64,000 bases of DNA, from the NCBI GenBank assembly GCA_022570795.1, contig JAKUDP010000016.1, forward strand, positions 1,116,001-1,180,000, read 5' to 3'. Position numbers and translations under genes: made by a program. Shown here piece after piece: positions 20,034 through 30,634 of this stretch; position 1 is the stretch's first letter, and each line of letters starts with the position of its first letter. The stretch comes from Sphaerulina vaccinii (Eukaryota; Ascomycota; Dothideomycetes; Mycosphaerellales; Mycosphaerellaceae). The notes beneath the pieces were generated by a model. That model was given only the letters and a program-made list of their open reading frames with translations, was not told the origin of the DNA and did not search any database.

Positions 20034-20714
20034 TGTACAATACATGTAAACTGAGATTCCAATTTATATGCCTACATGCGCACCGGATTACCACTGTCCT
20101 TTTTCACACTCAAGATCTGCCGGATGAATCGATGTCCCAACATGCCGTTTCGACCCTGCGATGCCGTCGGCTTCAATGCCATGGCTATTATGAGTCTGTG
20201 GAGATGTTTTGTCTGACTGAGTCTCTTCCGATACAACAGAGCTTACATGCGATCTTCTCTCTAGCTCAATGTCTGCTACGCTAGCTCATGTGCGACCTGG
20301 CAACCTTCCGATACCGCAAGTCGATTCGCTTCTGCGTACGCAGCCAGCGCTGTGGTATGTGCAGTCATTAGCCGAGAAATCAAGACTCTCAAGTTCTTTC
20401 GACCAAGAGTCAGGATCGATGTTTCGAAGCTTCGCGATCGAAGTCTTGAGCTCCACCTCCGCGCGAGCGTTCGCCGTTCATAGACATCCGCAGCGATCTG
20501 CCCACACCATTGGGCTCGATTCAGACCTTCACTAGCTTTTCTGTGCCGCTTTACTTTGCTTCATCTGGCGTGGCCATGCGCTACTTGGCTCAACGAGATT
20601 GTAGCAGACGACATGGATCGACCAAGCAGCAAACCGTCTGAGCACTTGGCAAGAATCGAGCGTTCATATCAGGACAACGACATAGCTGTACTAAAGGCAG
20701 CATATGCGTACTAT
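20034..20714. other. Intergenic stretch with a copy of the JmjC start region
   Basis: About 680 bp. A plus-strand open frame at 20269-20535 (88 codons) matches nothing I know. Positions 20559-20592 match 12391-12424, the segment holding the JmjC start codon, at 31 of 34 bases; all three differences are transitions. The similarity stops abruptly on both sides. Confidence 0.5.
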
Positions 20715-21566
20715 TTAGTATGCTGCACTGAGGTCACCTCTCTCAAGAGTGAGGTTCACCTCGATTTCTCTCCCACCCTTCTTCTCCTTGAGTTTTCTCC
20801 TCAGCTCAGCCGCAGTCGTCTCTCGCGTCCCTCCCGTTCCCCCAACCTCGTCTAAACCAGGTCTGCGTACGCGGACTTCTAGCGCAGCCAGAGCCTTAAA
20901 AATCGAAGCAGTATCAGCAACATGATCCAAGGCTTTGTCAACAACTTCATTCGTCTGCTTCCCTCTGTTGCAGGATGGTAAATCAACATCTATGCGCAAG
21001 TTCCTCAATCTATCCGTCCATCCAGAGCTTTGTAGTCTATCGAGATCAGTGCAACCTTGGAACAGGACCCCGAAAGAAGGAGAGTGATGCTTCGTGAACC
21101 TGAAGCCTAAGGTCACTCTCATTGTTATAACAGGTCGAAGCTCCAAGAATAATGCGTCTCGGACCACAGGCAGGAGTTGACGACTTACGCCGTATCCTAA
21201 GAAACGCTTGGCCTGATCAGACTTGCTAATGCGTGGAGGTCCTATCAGTGTCTTCCGTGTTGGATGTCGTATTGAATGCTTGCGGCAGATGCATGCACTC
21301 GTGCCTCGTACGCATTTGCGAGAAATAAGGTCTGGCGTGTCTTGGGCAACGTAACGGAATATTTGAAGTAGCAACTCATTCGGCAGACTCGAAAGTCCGA
21401 TGCCTGTGTTATTCCCGTTGTTGGTTTGCTCTGATGTAGAAGCAGCGACTGGGGCGACGGAGAGTGCTCTGCTGCAGACGCTTGTAATATTCTTACTGAG
21501 TGTAGGCGTTCTTGCATCGTCAGTTCGTCCGTTGTAAGTGTCGTTGTGTTGAGTGGAGATCGCCAT
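20715..21566 (-). CDS. F-box-like protein, tandem paralogue A
   Basis: Single exon, 283 residues from ATG 21566. Around residue 65 it has GLSSLPNELLLQIFRYVAQD, the core of an F-box-like motif (L-P-x-E-L-L-x-x-I). The rest shares with its two downstream-numbered neighbours a short motif RFLGYGVSRQLLPVVRDALF, a middle segment with 'SGWT..LR.LR.D', and an Arg/Lys-rich end followed by beta-strand-like residues (EIEVNLTLERGD). F-box proteins usually link substrates to SCF ubiquitin ligases; whether these degenerate forms bind Skp1 is not known. The N-terminal ~60 residues are low-complexity. It is one of three head-to-tail copies on the minus strand. Confidence 0.7.
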   Translation of the reverse strand: MAISTQHNDTYNGRTDDARTPTLSKNITSVCSRALSVAPVAASTSEQTNNGNNTGIGLSSLPNELLLQIFRYVAQDTPDLISRKCVRGTSACICRKHSIRHPTRKTLIGPPRISKSDQAKRFLGYGVSRQLLPVVRDALFLELRPVITMRVTLGFRFTKHHSPSFGVLFQGCTDLDRLQSSGWTDRLRNLRIDVDLPSCNRGKQTNEVVDKALDHVADTASIFKALAALEVRVRRPGLDEVGGTGGTRETTAAELRRKLKEKKGGREIEVNLTLERGDLSAAY

Positions 21567-21740
21567 GTTGATGTCAGTTCGAATCTTGACCGGTATTATC
21601 GACAGTTGTTGAACATTTTGATTAAATGTGTGGTGACAGACAACCGTCAAATTTATACCGAATCCCGAAAAGTCTAATGACTCGGACGCTCCTCTGTGTC
21701 CACATCAGTCACATCGATTCTGACTCCACTGACTCGTACC

Positions 21741-22535
21741 TCATTGATATATGCCAACATCATCACGCTTGAAGGTGACCTTCACCTTGACTCTCCTCTC
21801 CGATTTCTTCTCTTCTAGCTTCCTCTTCAATCCCGCAGCTAATACGGCTCCCCTTCTGCCAGCCTCGTTAAGTGCGAGAGGATGTCCGTAGTCCAGCTCT
21901 ATCGTGACTTCCAGTCCTACCAAAGCCTGAAACTGCGTTGCGATACCAGAAATCTGATCCATTGCTTCCTCAACGTCTCCATGAAACTCCTCGTCTGATC
22001 GTCCATAACTCGAATATACAATCGCAGTATCCACCCGCAGGTACTTCATTTCCCGTGTCCACCCAGATCTTTCAAGGTTTTCGAAGTCCAAGCCGCAATA
22101 CAGTTCATCGAAGTACTTGAACCACGAGAACCAGCATTCATGCCTTCGAGAACCTGGCATATACAAGCATCGAATGTTGGGCGGCCTGATCTTGGAGAAC
22201 AGAGTGTCACGCACAATTGGCAGGAGCTGTCTGTTTAACCCATAGCCTAGAAAAGTTCTGATGGCTTCTAGCAATCCTTCGGTGACGGGAACACCCCTTG
22301 ACTTATCGAGCTCCTGACGAGCTATAAGTGGCTTCTTATTCTGCTGCGCGAGCAGCATCATCTGCATGTGATAGTCGTTCTGTGGGTAGCGTACTTGTAA
22401 GGTACACGATGCGACATCGTCGAATATGCGAAGTGGTAGCTCGTTCGGAAGATTCGAAAGACCAAGGCCAAGGGATGGCGTTGGAGCTTGGAGATCGGTC
22501 ATGCTGCTGGAAATTGAAGAGCGTGATTTTGCCAT
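21741..22535 (-). CDS. F-box-like protein, tandem paralogue B
   Basis: Single exon, 264 residues, ATG at 22535. It begins with a Ser-rich leader, then GLSNLPNELPLRIFDDVASC near residue 25, the same F-box-like core as copies A and C. Further shared words are RTFLGYGLNRQLLPIVRDTL, RSGWTREMKYLRVD and a basic end leading to RVKVKVTFKRDD. Upstream, 22686-22740 repeats the sequence found at 23663-23719 ahead of copy C, so the promoter was duplicated along with the gene. Confidence 0.72.
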   Translation of the reverse strand: MAKSRSSISSSMTDLQAPTPSLGLGLSNLPNELPLRIFDDVASCTLQVRYPQNDYHMQMMLLAQQNKKPLIARQELDKSRGVPVTEGLLEAIRTFLGYGLNRQLLPIVRDTLFSKIRPPNIRCLYMPGSRRHECWFSWFKYFDELYCGLDFENLERSGWTREMKYLRVDTAIVYSSYGRSDEEFHGDVEEAMDQISGIATQFQALVGLEVTIELDYGHPLALNEAGRRGAVLAAGLKRKLEEKKSERRVKVKVTFKRDDVGIYQ

Positions 22536-22685
22536 GTTATCGTCTGTGCGAGAGTGTCGGTTGTTGTGTCTTGCAATAGGATCTGTGCTGGAAGTCCGCA
22601 GTGATCTCTTTTCGGATAGGTGGTGTCTTCATGTGGTTCAAAAAGTCGATACTCTACCGTGGTCTCAATTTCTGTTGATCCACTC

Positions 22686-22740
22686 AACCATAGTCCAATT
22701 CCACTTTAGTCATACCACACCATGTGCACCTACTGGTCAG
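22686..22740. repeat. Duplicated upstream segment of paralogue B
   Basis: Aligns with 23663-23719: both contain AACCATA, then ATTCCAC, TTAGTCATACCA and CCTACTGGTCAG in the same order and spacing. The two copies lie 150 and 117 nt upstream of the starts of paralogues B and C. Confidence 0.75.
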
Positions 22741-22832
22741 CCATGATCATCCATCAATTTGGATCCACACCAGTCATATCAAGCCTCCTCGCTCGTATCT
22801 CGCGCACCACATTACCACTGTCCCTCTGCCCA

Positions 22833-23546
22833 TTAACCACCATGTCCTCTCAACTTGACAGTCACTTTGACTTTCCTCTTACACCCCTTCTCTTCTAACC
22901 TCCTCCGCAAGTCCACAGCCATTTCTTCCTCCGTACTGCTAGCCTGGATAGATTGTCCATAGCTCGCCTCAATCTTAACCTCCAATCCTATCAAGGCCAT
23001 GAAATGTATCGCAACACTAGCAGCGAAGCCCATAATTTCCTGAACATCTAACGAGATCGGGTGTACCATCGTAAGTGGAATTTCCACCCGCAGATATCTC
23101 AAGTTTTCAGTCCACCTGGAGCTTTTAAGTTTCGCAAGATTGAGAGCAACACCCATGCGACCTTGCATACGTCCATACAGGTCGAAGTAAGGGTATTCGA
23201 TTACATAGCTCTCGTGCCCGTTTTGTGGCATATGTGTGCATCGCGCTATGGGCCGAAGTTCTGTGAAGAGAGCCTCTCGGATGACAGGCAAGAGCTGTTT
23301 GTTGAGTCCATAGCCTAGAAAGGTCCTGATAGATCGTCGTTTCCGGAGAAATATGCCGAGGCCGACATTGCGGGGATCCAGTGTGTATGTTGCGACATCC
23401 CGGAATATCTGAAGTAGTAGCTCATTGGGGAGATCTAAGAGACCGATGACTGGCTGCTCCTGCGCGATCGTGAGGCGTGTGGACTTGTCGCGCGAAGAAC
23501 CCTGATCGTGGAGCCGAGCGCTGCGTGAAACCCTGGAGAGTGCCAT
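22833..23546 (-). CDS. F-box-like protein, tandem paralogue C
   Basis: Single exon, 237 residues from ATG 23546. The F-box-like core GLLDLPNELLLQIFRDVATY begins near residue 35. The shared motif RTFLGYGLNKQLLPVIREAL follows, then SSRWTENLRYLRVE and a C-terminus RKVKVTVKLRGH. It is shorter than copies A and B mainly in the N-terminal leader. Divergence among the three copies is high at the protein level, so the duplications are not very recent, although flanking DNA of B and C still aligns. Confidence 0.72.
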   Translation of the reverse strand: MALSRVSRSARLHDQGSSRDKSTRLTIAQEQPVIGLLDLPNELLLQIFRDVATYTLDPRNVGLGIFLRKRRSIRTFLGYGLNKQLLPVIREALFTELRPIARCTHMPQNGHESYVIEYPYFDLYGRMQGRMGVALNLAKLKSSRWTENLRYLRVEIPLTMVHPISLDVQEIMGFAASVAIHFMALIGLEVKIEASYGQSIQASSTEEEMAVDLRRRLEEKGCKRKVKVTVKLRGHGG

Positions 23547-23662
23547 TTTCGTGTTTGGTGGAACTTGGAAGATGTTGTTGAGGTGGTGTGTGTAGTCGAG
23601 AAATGTCAGTTTTAAAAGTTCTCGAAGTCTCGGACCCACTCATAGACCAACCACTGAGCAGT

Positions 23663-23719
23663 ACAACCATATATCTCATTCCACATTAGTCATACCATGA
23701 TATGTTACCTACTGGTCAG
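23663..23719. repeat. Duplicated upstream segment of paralogue C
   Basis: Partner of 22686-22740. Differences are mostly transitions plus a small indel. It marks the duplication unit as gene plus promoter. Confidence 0.75.
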
Positions 23720-23746
23720 GCGTCATAATCACCATCCACTCACTTC

Positions 23747-24691
23747 TTACGACCAAGCCTTATTCAACCTCGTAAACCCCTCCTCAGGCGGCTGTAACCA
23801 ATTCCTCCCATCATACTCATTCCCTCCCTCAATCATATGAAACGTATAAATCATTCTCCCCTTCCGACTCAAATTTCTCTCACTCTTATGCAAAATATTC
23901 CCATGTATCAGCACCAACGTCCCCGCATTAACTTCACCTAACACATACTCCTCTTCCTCCACTTCCTGAACGCCCTCATCCATATCCTCCGGCCATTGTG
24001 CATCTTGATTGTCCTCGAACGTCGTTCCCTTCCCATCTTGACTCCTCACAAACCTCTTCTTAATCGCAGCCCGCTTATGTGACCCCGGTGCGAAGGAAAG
24101 ACATCCATTCTCCACTGTACAATCTTCCAAAGCGTACCAAAAGCCCACTGCTGAAGGAGGATTCGTGTATAAGAATACACTATCCTGATGAGGAGGTACC
24201 GCGCCTCCGATCTCAGGTTGTTTACATATTACCATTGACTGTAGAACTCTCGGATCTTTGAACCCTAGATCTCGTGCAATAGCCGCGTTTTGAGCATTTA
24301 TCGATGCGGATTTGAATGCTGGGTTGAGTTCGTGGAGATAGTGGCCGATTTTATTGATGGCGCGTTCTTTCGGTTTCGTGAGTTCGCCAGTATTGTTGTC
24401 GAAGGCGTCTTCTTCGAAGAAGAATCGTATTTTATCGCCCGAGGTGAGGAAGTAGTCGTCGCCTACGTGGTCGCTCTTTTCGCCTGTGGAGAACTTTGTC
24501 ATGGGGTGGGAGGAGAGGTCGAAGTCATGGAGCATGCGGTTGGATTCGGAGAGGAGTTGAGTGACTTGTTGAGGGGAGAGAGCGTCTGGGATGAGGAGAT
24601 AGCCGTTGGTGGACCAGTCTTGTTTCTGTTGGGCTGTGAGGCCTGTTGGAGGGGAGGAAGAGGGTGGTGGGGAGACGCGGGAGGGAGCCAT
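23747..24691 (-). CDS. Phytanoyl-CoA dioxygenase (PhyH) family protein
   Basis: Single exon, 314 residues. A 2-oxoglutarate/Fe(II) oxygenase of the PhyH family, closest in layout to the PHYHD1 type. The metal triad is H168-x-D170 (PPHQDS) and H268 (NILHKSERN). The residues between (ENGCLSFAPGSHK) are the standard PhyH strand, and a conserved Gly-Arg follows the last His. Length is normal. The PHYHD1 group has no settled substrate; it lacks the peroxisomal targeting of true phytanoyl-CoA hydroxylase here. The first ~17 residues are Pro/Ser-rich. It is divergent from the TMEM234-like gene with 227 bp between starts, so they share a promoter region. Confidence 0.9.
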   Translation of the reverse strand: MAPSRVSPPPSSSPPTGLTAQQKQDWSTNGYLLIPDALSPQQVTQLLSESNRMLHDFDLSSHPMTKFSTGEKSDHVGDDYFLTSGDKIRFFFEEDAFDNNTGELTKPKERAINKIGHYLHELNPAFKSASINAQNAAIARDLGFKDPRVLQSMVICKQPEIGGAVPPHQDSVFLYTNPPSAVGFWYALEDCTVENGCLSFAPGSHKRAAIKKRFVRSQDGKGTTFEDNQDAQWPEDMDEGVQEVEEEEYVLGEVNAGTLVLIHGNILHKSERNLSRKGRMIYTFHMIEGGNEYDGRNWLQPPEEGFTRLNKAWS

Positions 24692-24918
24692 GATGGAGAG
24701 TGGGGTGTTGGTAGGAGATGAAGAGAGGTATACAGTACTTAGGAAGTGAGATGAGGTCCTGATATGGACGATGTTGATGTCGATATCGAGGAAGGCCGGC
24801 GATATGCGAAGTGAAAGGTAGTTCTTTTAGCCTGATGTCAAATGCCAAGAAAGTTGACTTCACTCCCCTTGTTTGAGCATGTGAAAGCCATCCTACAACC
24901 ACTCCAAGCATCATCGAC

Positions 24919-25703
24919 ATGGATCCAGACATCTCCCCAACTTCTCCTGCTCCCTCGCCCTCAATATGGCGATGGGTCATAGGCTTCCTTATGGTCGGCA
25001 TGTGTTGGGGCCTAGTAAGCATCAAACATATCCTACCTGTACACCTCTCCTTTGCTGACATATTCCCAGACCACCCCATTCATGCGTAAAGCAGCAGTTC
25101 TGCGTGATGCCCAACCTAAACCAACAAGACCTTACCTCACAGACCCAAATGTGTCCTGGCTCAAGCGCAAAATATTCGGCATTCTTTACGCGGTTCTGGA
25201 TCTCCTCAAGAATCCTCGATACGCGGTTCCTCTACTATTGAATGTTACAGGAAGCGTATGGTTCTTCCTACTCATTGGACAAGCAGGTATGTACTTCATA
25301 TATCGTCTCCACATATTCGGAAGTGCTGCACTCGTTTCTGAGAGTGCTGCCAATAACATAGGATATGCTCTGCTACGAGCCTTCCAGCTTCTGTTTTGAG
25401 CTCGTTAAATCGGCGGGCTTAGAACTTCTCTATGTCCATATATGCTGTACGCTTCGAAGATAAAATGCTGACGAGAAGGACAGAATTGAGCTTGACAGTA
25501 CCCATAACAAATTCCCTGGCTTTCCTCTTCACGGTCTTGGGAGAATGGTGGGCTGATGGGAAAGTCATTTCACGAGGTAAGCACATCTAATCAATTCATA
25601 TCATACTGTACGATATACTGATGGTGTTGTGGCAGATACGTGGATAGGAATGGGGTTCGTACTGGGCGGCATTGCGTTGTGCGTACATAGCAAAACATCA
25701 TGA
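24919..25703 (+). CDS. TMEM234-like (UPF0546) small membrane protein
   Basis: Four exons: 24919-25014, 25070-25286, 25484-25576 and 25636-25703, all GT-AG, 157 residues. Four hydrophobic segments are visible. The third and fourth contain the family hallmark ELSLTVPITNSLAFLFTVLG followed by EWW, and the ending DTWIGMGFVLGGIALCV is also characteristic. Intron 2 (197 nt) is the longest confirmed in the window. TMEM234 belongs to the drug/metabolite-transporter-like small membrane proteins; its biochemical role is not established. Start chosen as the first ATG in frame, close to the divergent PhyH gene. Confidence 0.88.
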
Positions 25704-25899
25704 GTAGAAGAACAACATCTGATGAATTCAAGATATCTGATCTGATCTACCTGCCTGCTTTTCGCTAATAACGCTCAAGAACTCTTGCAGTCTGATGCTT
25801 CTTCTCTCTTTCTATCTGTACAACAACAACGATCGAGGTATCGGCCAGCCACCTCAAATCTCAATATCAATGTCCAAGTCCAGACCACTGATCACCTCA

Positions 25900-27797
25900 T
25901 CATCCATATTTTTCTTCTTGAGCGCTCCAATCGGGCCTTTGACACCATTGAGCTCGGGCTCCAATACGCTTCTTAGGCGTACTGGTGCCATTCGCACTCG
26001 GTGTACCAGCTCGGCTAGTACCAGGAGTATCCTCTCCAAACAGCTCTCTGTTCTTCGCGGCCTTCGCTTGGACCGCAGCCCTGACTTCCGCAGTCTTCTT
26101 CTCATGTGCCTCTTTTCGTGCTTTCTCAATCTTCGCTCGCTCTTTGATGAGAGCTTGTCGAACTTCTTGCTGATTCTTGGCACGATTTTGTCGGTTGAGA
26201 ATTGCAAGACTTTCATGTTGCGCGACGGGTTTCGCAGGGCTGGCATGGTCCTTAGCCTTGACCTTTGGTGCGATTTTCGGTCCGCCATTAGCTGCTCCGT
26301 TCTCGAGGGCTTCCAGTTCGGCATCACATCGGGCGATTTCTTCTTCGTCCATGTTCTGCTCTGCCTCCGCACGTCGCCTTCGAATGTCCTTCCGCTTTTG
26401 CTTCGCTTGGTGGACTGGATCGTACTTGAGCTGGATTGCTCTTTGCTTGCTGAACTTTTGATTGAGCATGTCTTCTGTGAATTGAATGTCGACGAGTTTC
26501 TTGATCTCTGCGACTTTCCTGTCCAAGAATCGGCGTGATACTGGTTTCATGCTCTCCTTTTGCAGCGTGTCCATGTAGCGGCTGTACTCTGCGTCCGTGA
26601 ATCTGCCATCAGAGCAAGCGGAGAAAGGCCATGGCTTCTCAGCGCTTCCTTGTGCTACAATAGCGTACTGGTCCGTTGTGAAAGGCTTGCCAGCTGAGTT
26701 CTCCATCTGGTAGGGCTTGCCCTCAGTGAAGCCTTTGATCTGGCACATACGATACATACTCTGGCCCGTTTCTCGATTCATTCCAATGGCAACTCGTGCG
26801 AAGCTACCCCTAATAGCCTCCTCGAACCCAGGATAGAAGCAGACTTTGGCGAATCCAGAGCGACCCATCCTCGCGTGATTGAAGTCTGTGATAGTTGCTG
26901 GTGGTTCGTCTTTGCGTTCCGGCTCAGCTGCCCACTCAACCTCGCTCTCTCCGTCGGCGTCTCTTTCTGAACCATGTGAAGATGGAGAGCGCTCATCTCT
27001 GCGATCACGAGTGCTTGCAAGTCTGTCTCGCTGTGCGCCCTTCTCTTCTCTCGCTTTCCGGTATGAGTCTAGTGCGGTCTGCTTCTCCGTCTTCGGCCGT
27101 GTGGTTCGCCTGTTGTTGTCCTCGAGATCTGCAGCAGCGGCCTTTCTCTTCTGCTTGTTGGCAGCACTACTGCTAGCCAGTGCCTTCTTCAGCAGCGCAT
27201 CCTGCGTTCTACGAGTGACCTCTTCGGCACGTTGTGCAAGCAGCTCTTCTCGTTGAATCTCCGATAGTCCCTCAACATACGAGCGATCCTGCTCACTCTC
27301 GTATTTGCCCTCAAGTGGATACAATGGCGCAATGTCTTCCTCTTCTTCGCCCGGCGCATCGGCATCGTCATCTTGTATGGCCGACTCGGGTGATCCAGGT
27401 GTGAGTGAGCTGCGAGAGACCCAGTCAGCAATGTCGTCAGACATCATGGCAGCGGCAGTGGTTGTTGGTGAGAGTATTGCATTTTGAGCAGGTCGAGTAG
27501 AAGCAGCCCGGCAGAAACTAAGACGGAGGAAGATGAGAAGACTTACCGATTGTCGTCTTCGTCTTCACTCTGTTGCCTCGCCTTCCGCTTGCCCCGCTTA
27601 GCTCTCACTTTTTGTGCGACTCCTTTCCTTCTCTCAGGCGCATCGTCTACTTTCTCAACACTCGGCTGAGGCTCCTCGCCACCAGAGAGATCACCGGCCA
27701 CATCCTGCTCCAATCGCTCGAAGTCGTCAAGACTTCCCTCGTCGCCACTATCGTCGTCGCCAACCAGACCCAAAAGTTCTTCGTCGAGATCGGCCAT
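25900..27797 (-). CDS. RTF1: RTF1, PAF1-complex transcription elongation factor
   Basis: Exons 27797-27547 and 27409-25900 joined by a 137-nt intron with tandem CTGAC branch points and CGCAG acceptor; 586 residues as read. An acidic N-terminus is followed by a charged region (SEIQREELLAQRAEE) and the Plus3 domain at about residues 255-365 (ITDFNHARMGRSGFAKVCF ... MYRMCQIKGFT), which binds phosphorylated Spt5. A long basic coiled-coil follows. RTF1 promotes histone H2B ubiquitylation during Pol II elongation. Odd point: the last ~20 residues in this frame look arbitrary. The +1-shifted frame instead continues to 25854 with an acidic ending NMDDEVISGLDLDIDIEI, so a 1-nt indel or an unrecognised splice near 25975 is likely. 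Confidence 0.9.
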
Positions 27798-28276
27798 CGT
27801 GTTGACCGCTTTCGAGCTTCTGAAGATTGGCTGAAGGGACCTCAACGAGAGTACGGTGAATGTAATCGTTCGGATTCGCTTGATACAGTGGTCGCTCGTG
27901 GCAGGTGGCGGTGATCAAGTCAAGATTTTCGCTGAAGAAGAAGCTGAAGTGTTCTCAAGTCGTGTCGGTCGTAGAGGAGAGAGGCAGCGCAAAGGGTGGT
28001 GGTAGAGAAGTGCAATGGTGGTGTTCGTCTCGTGTATGGTGTATGGTGAGGAGGGTGACAATAATATATTTGGGACAATAGAAGAAGTTGATGGGATTGA
28101 GAAGATGGACGTGGTCGAAGGGCGAGGTGAAAGCGTGTCGAACTCTCCTTCCTTCCTGGCGCGATGTGCAGCCATCCCGGTAAACTTTAATTAATCCTTG
28201 TCCACTTCAATGACATAGACGAACGACTTCTGCCATTCCTATACCATTCATTGAACAACGAAGAGAAAGAGGAGAG
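27798..28276. promoter_or_regulatory. Divergent promoter region RTF1 / COQ7
   Basis: About 480 bp between two divergent housekeeping starts. No gene seen; specific sites not assigned. Confidence 0.5.
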
Positions 28277-29002
28277 ATGATGTCTCCCAGTCTCCCTCTC
28301 AAGGCTCGTCTCACGCCTCTCGCCTTCCAACTACGAAGTCGACGAGCATCCACCAGCTCCTCCATCAGGACGATACAGAATGAGGCAAACCCAGAAACAC
28401 TCGACTCACGCCATCCACCACGAACCAAACCTCTCAGCATCGCCCAACAGAAATTCCTCGACTCTGCCCTCCGAGTAAACCACGCAGGCGAACTAGCAGC
28501 AACACTCATCTACACCTCTCAAACGCCACCCATCATAAAAGCCCATCCACACCTCCGTCCTTTAATGAAACACATGTACGACCAAGAAGCCGGCCACTTC
28601 TCCAAATTCAACGAACTCCTCGCCAAACACCGGATCCGCCCCACAGCAATGTATCCAATCTGGCACGCCGCCGCAACAACCCTCGGCTGGGCAACTGGTG
28701 TGATGGGACGAGAAGCAGCAATGGCATGTACAGAGGCCGTAGAGACGGAGATTGGAGATCACTATAATAGTCAAGTGAGAGAGTTGTTGTCTTGGTTCAA
28801 AGATATGGAGGAGAGAGGAGAAGAGCCGGGAGAGGAATTGAGGTTACTTGTGAAGGATATTAGGAGGATTAGAGATGAGGAGTTGGAACATCTGGATCAT
28901 GCTGTTGAGAACGATGCGAAAGAGGCGAAGCCGTATGAGTTGTTGACGGGCATTATTAGGGGTGGATGTCGAGGGGCGATATGGTTGAGTGAGAAGGTGT
29001 AG
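28277..29002 (+). CDS. COQ7: 5-demethoxyubiquinone hydroxylase, mitochondrial
   Basis: Single exon, 241 residues. A di-iron carboxylate protein that hydroxylates demethoxyubiquinone in coenzyme Q synthesis, on the matrix face of the inner mitochondrial membrane. The ligand pattern is present: E72 (NHAGELAA), E104-x2-H107 (DQEAGHF), the glutamates of TEAVETEIGDHY, and E202-x2-H205 (EELEHLDHA). The first ~30 residues are Arg/Ser-rich without acids, a typical mitochondrial presequence. Length fits the family. It is divergently oriented to RTF1. Confidence 0.95.
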   Translation: MMSPSLPLKARLTPLAFQLRSRRASTSSSIRTIQNEANPETLDSRHPPRTKPLSIAQQKFLDSALRVNHAGELAATLIYTSQTPPIIKAHPHLRPLMKHMYDQEAGHFSKFNELLAKHRIRPTAMYPIWHAAATTLGWATGVMGREAAMACTEAVETEIGDHYNSQVRELLSWFKDMEERGEEPGEELRLLVKDIRRIRDEELEHLDHAVENDAKEAKPYELLTGIIRGGCRGAIWLSEKV

Positions 29003-30634
29003 AGTGGCGAATGGATGTGTTCGATCTTTGATTCGACCTCTGGTTGTGGCAACTGGTCTACTAACACTCTCAATTCCATGGCTGCTATAAATCTATGAAG
29101 CTCTGCCAGCCGAACTGGTGTACTTCTGATTCCACCGTTACCTCCAGGAACTGGTCTGCCCTTGCTTCGAGTGGTATGGTCTACACCTAATCTGCGGATA
29201 GCTTCGCAGTTCGAAGGACTTCCCTTGATAGATGAGCAACCCCTGGATGCTGGACCATCACTCTTCCCGATGCTGTAGCGTGTGCCAACCCTGCAGAGAG
29301 CGTTGAGACGTCTCTACGTGTGCGCTCAACCCGATGTATGGGTCCAACCTCATCATCACTCTTGCTGCATAGCAGTATATTCTCTCGAGTTCAGACCTGA
29401 TGGCCGAGCGAAGGTTAGAACGGCTCCATGTCGATGATCTCATGGTCCGTGTAGTCTGTACCGCGCAATGCGATGACTACGCTCGCAGTATAGACACGGC
29501 GCGTTATACAAGCTGGCTCAATCGCGAAATCGGATCCTTCGAGATGATGAAAGTGGTCTCTCAACAGACAAGAAGTCGTGTTGCCCAGTGGGGTGCCTAA
29601 GAGGGCGTGACAGCCACGAACTTCCTGAGCATTCGAGCTCGCACGATCAAAGACTTGAGTGCCTGGTCGCGGTGTTCCAGCTACGTCCATGATGACACTT
29701 TGAGTGTCCTCGTTGACTATGTTCTGGTAAACGATTCTGGCCGAGTGCTCATCTGGCACATCGCATCACCAGCGCTTCTGACGGCATAGTCTTCAGTAGA
29801 GATGCAGAGAGTCTGCTGAGAGTCGATAGCCTTCTCTGCTAGGCAAGAAATTGAGTATACTGCTCAGACCACAGCCGCGACGGCATGGCTAGCATCTCAT
29901 GTACGGAGAAGGGATAGTAGGATTGGAGTGTTCTCCGTATGCTTCCCGCTCTTACTTGTTGGCCTGTCGTCACTATCAACGCCGTAGACGAGCCTCATGA
30001 AGCGATAAGTGAAGTCAATCACGTTCACTCTCACTTGTCACGTAGGGATAAGCATAGCTTTCCAATACCCTTACAGCTTCCACGCAAACAAGTGCAGCAT
30101 CGCATCGCCTTCGGAATCTCATCAGATCTCAGAGACCACCTCACCACGACATTTCACTCTCAGAATGCTATTCTGGGACCTGCGCCGCGCTAGCGTTCGA
30201 CTTCCGAGAACGTCCTTTAGACCAGCAACACACAACACTTCAGCAATTCCTCTCTGCTTTCGTCGACCGTAGCAGATACGAGCACAGCGCACTACACCAC
30301 GCCACAGTCATCGACATTCACAAGAGACAGCTTACAATTGTCGACTTCACATTAACAATAGGAAGTGCTATTGTTAGCCACTGCTGCTATACACCAGTTC
30401 CCAGCCACCGACTACTATTGATCACTACACAATAGCTTCAACGACCTATTGTGCTGCAATTGCACATATACCTTCTACCCTTCTCTCTGGTAAGTTTCCT
30501 TCTTCTCTTCACTTACATTTCTTATACGACACTTCACTTCACTTCACTTCACTTCACATTTTCCTCCTTTTTCTGCGCTGGTCGCATTCACTTCTCTACC
30601 TTTCTCCACCTACCAGGCCATTCAAGAGCTCACC
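29003..30634. other. Gene-free stretch downstream of COQ7
   Basis: About 1.6 kb. A minus-strand open stretch (29415-29759, 114 codons, no ATG at its beginning) matches nothing known. Positions 30531-30555 are five copies of acttc. A GTAAGT at 30490 and a CCAG near 30616 could bound an intron in the 5' leader of the next gene. Confidence 0.5.
30531..30555. repeat. Pentanucleotide repeat (acttc)x5
   Basis: Perfect microsatellite in a pyrimidine-rich leader region; a shorter run of the same unit lies near 51755-51770. Confidence 0.9.

Noticed and set aside
27518..27546. A 29-nt intron in RTF1 ending at the first CTTAG
   Set aside because: Far below the usual minimum; the 137-nt alternative has proper branch points and also keeps the frame.
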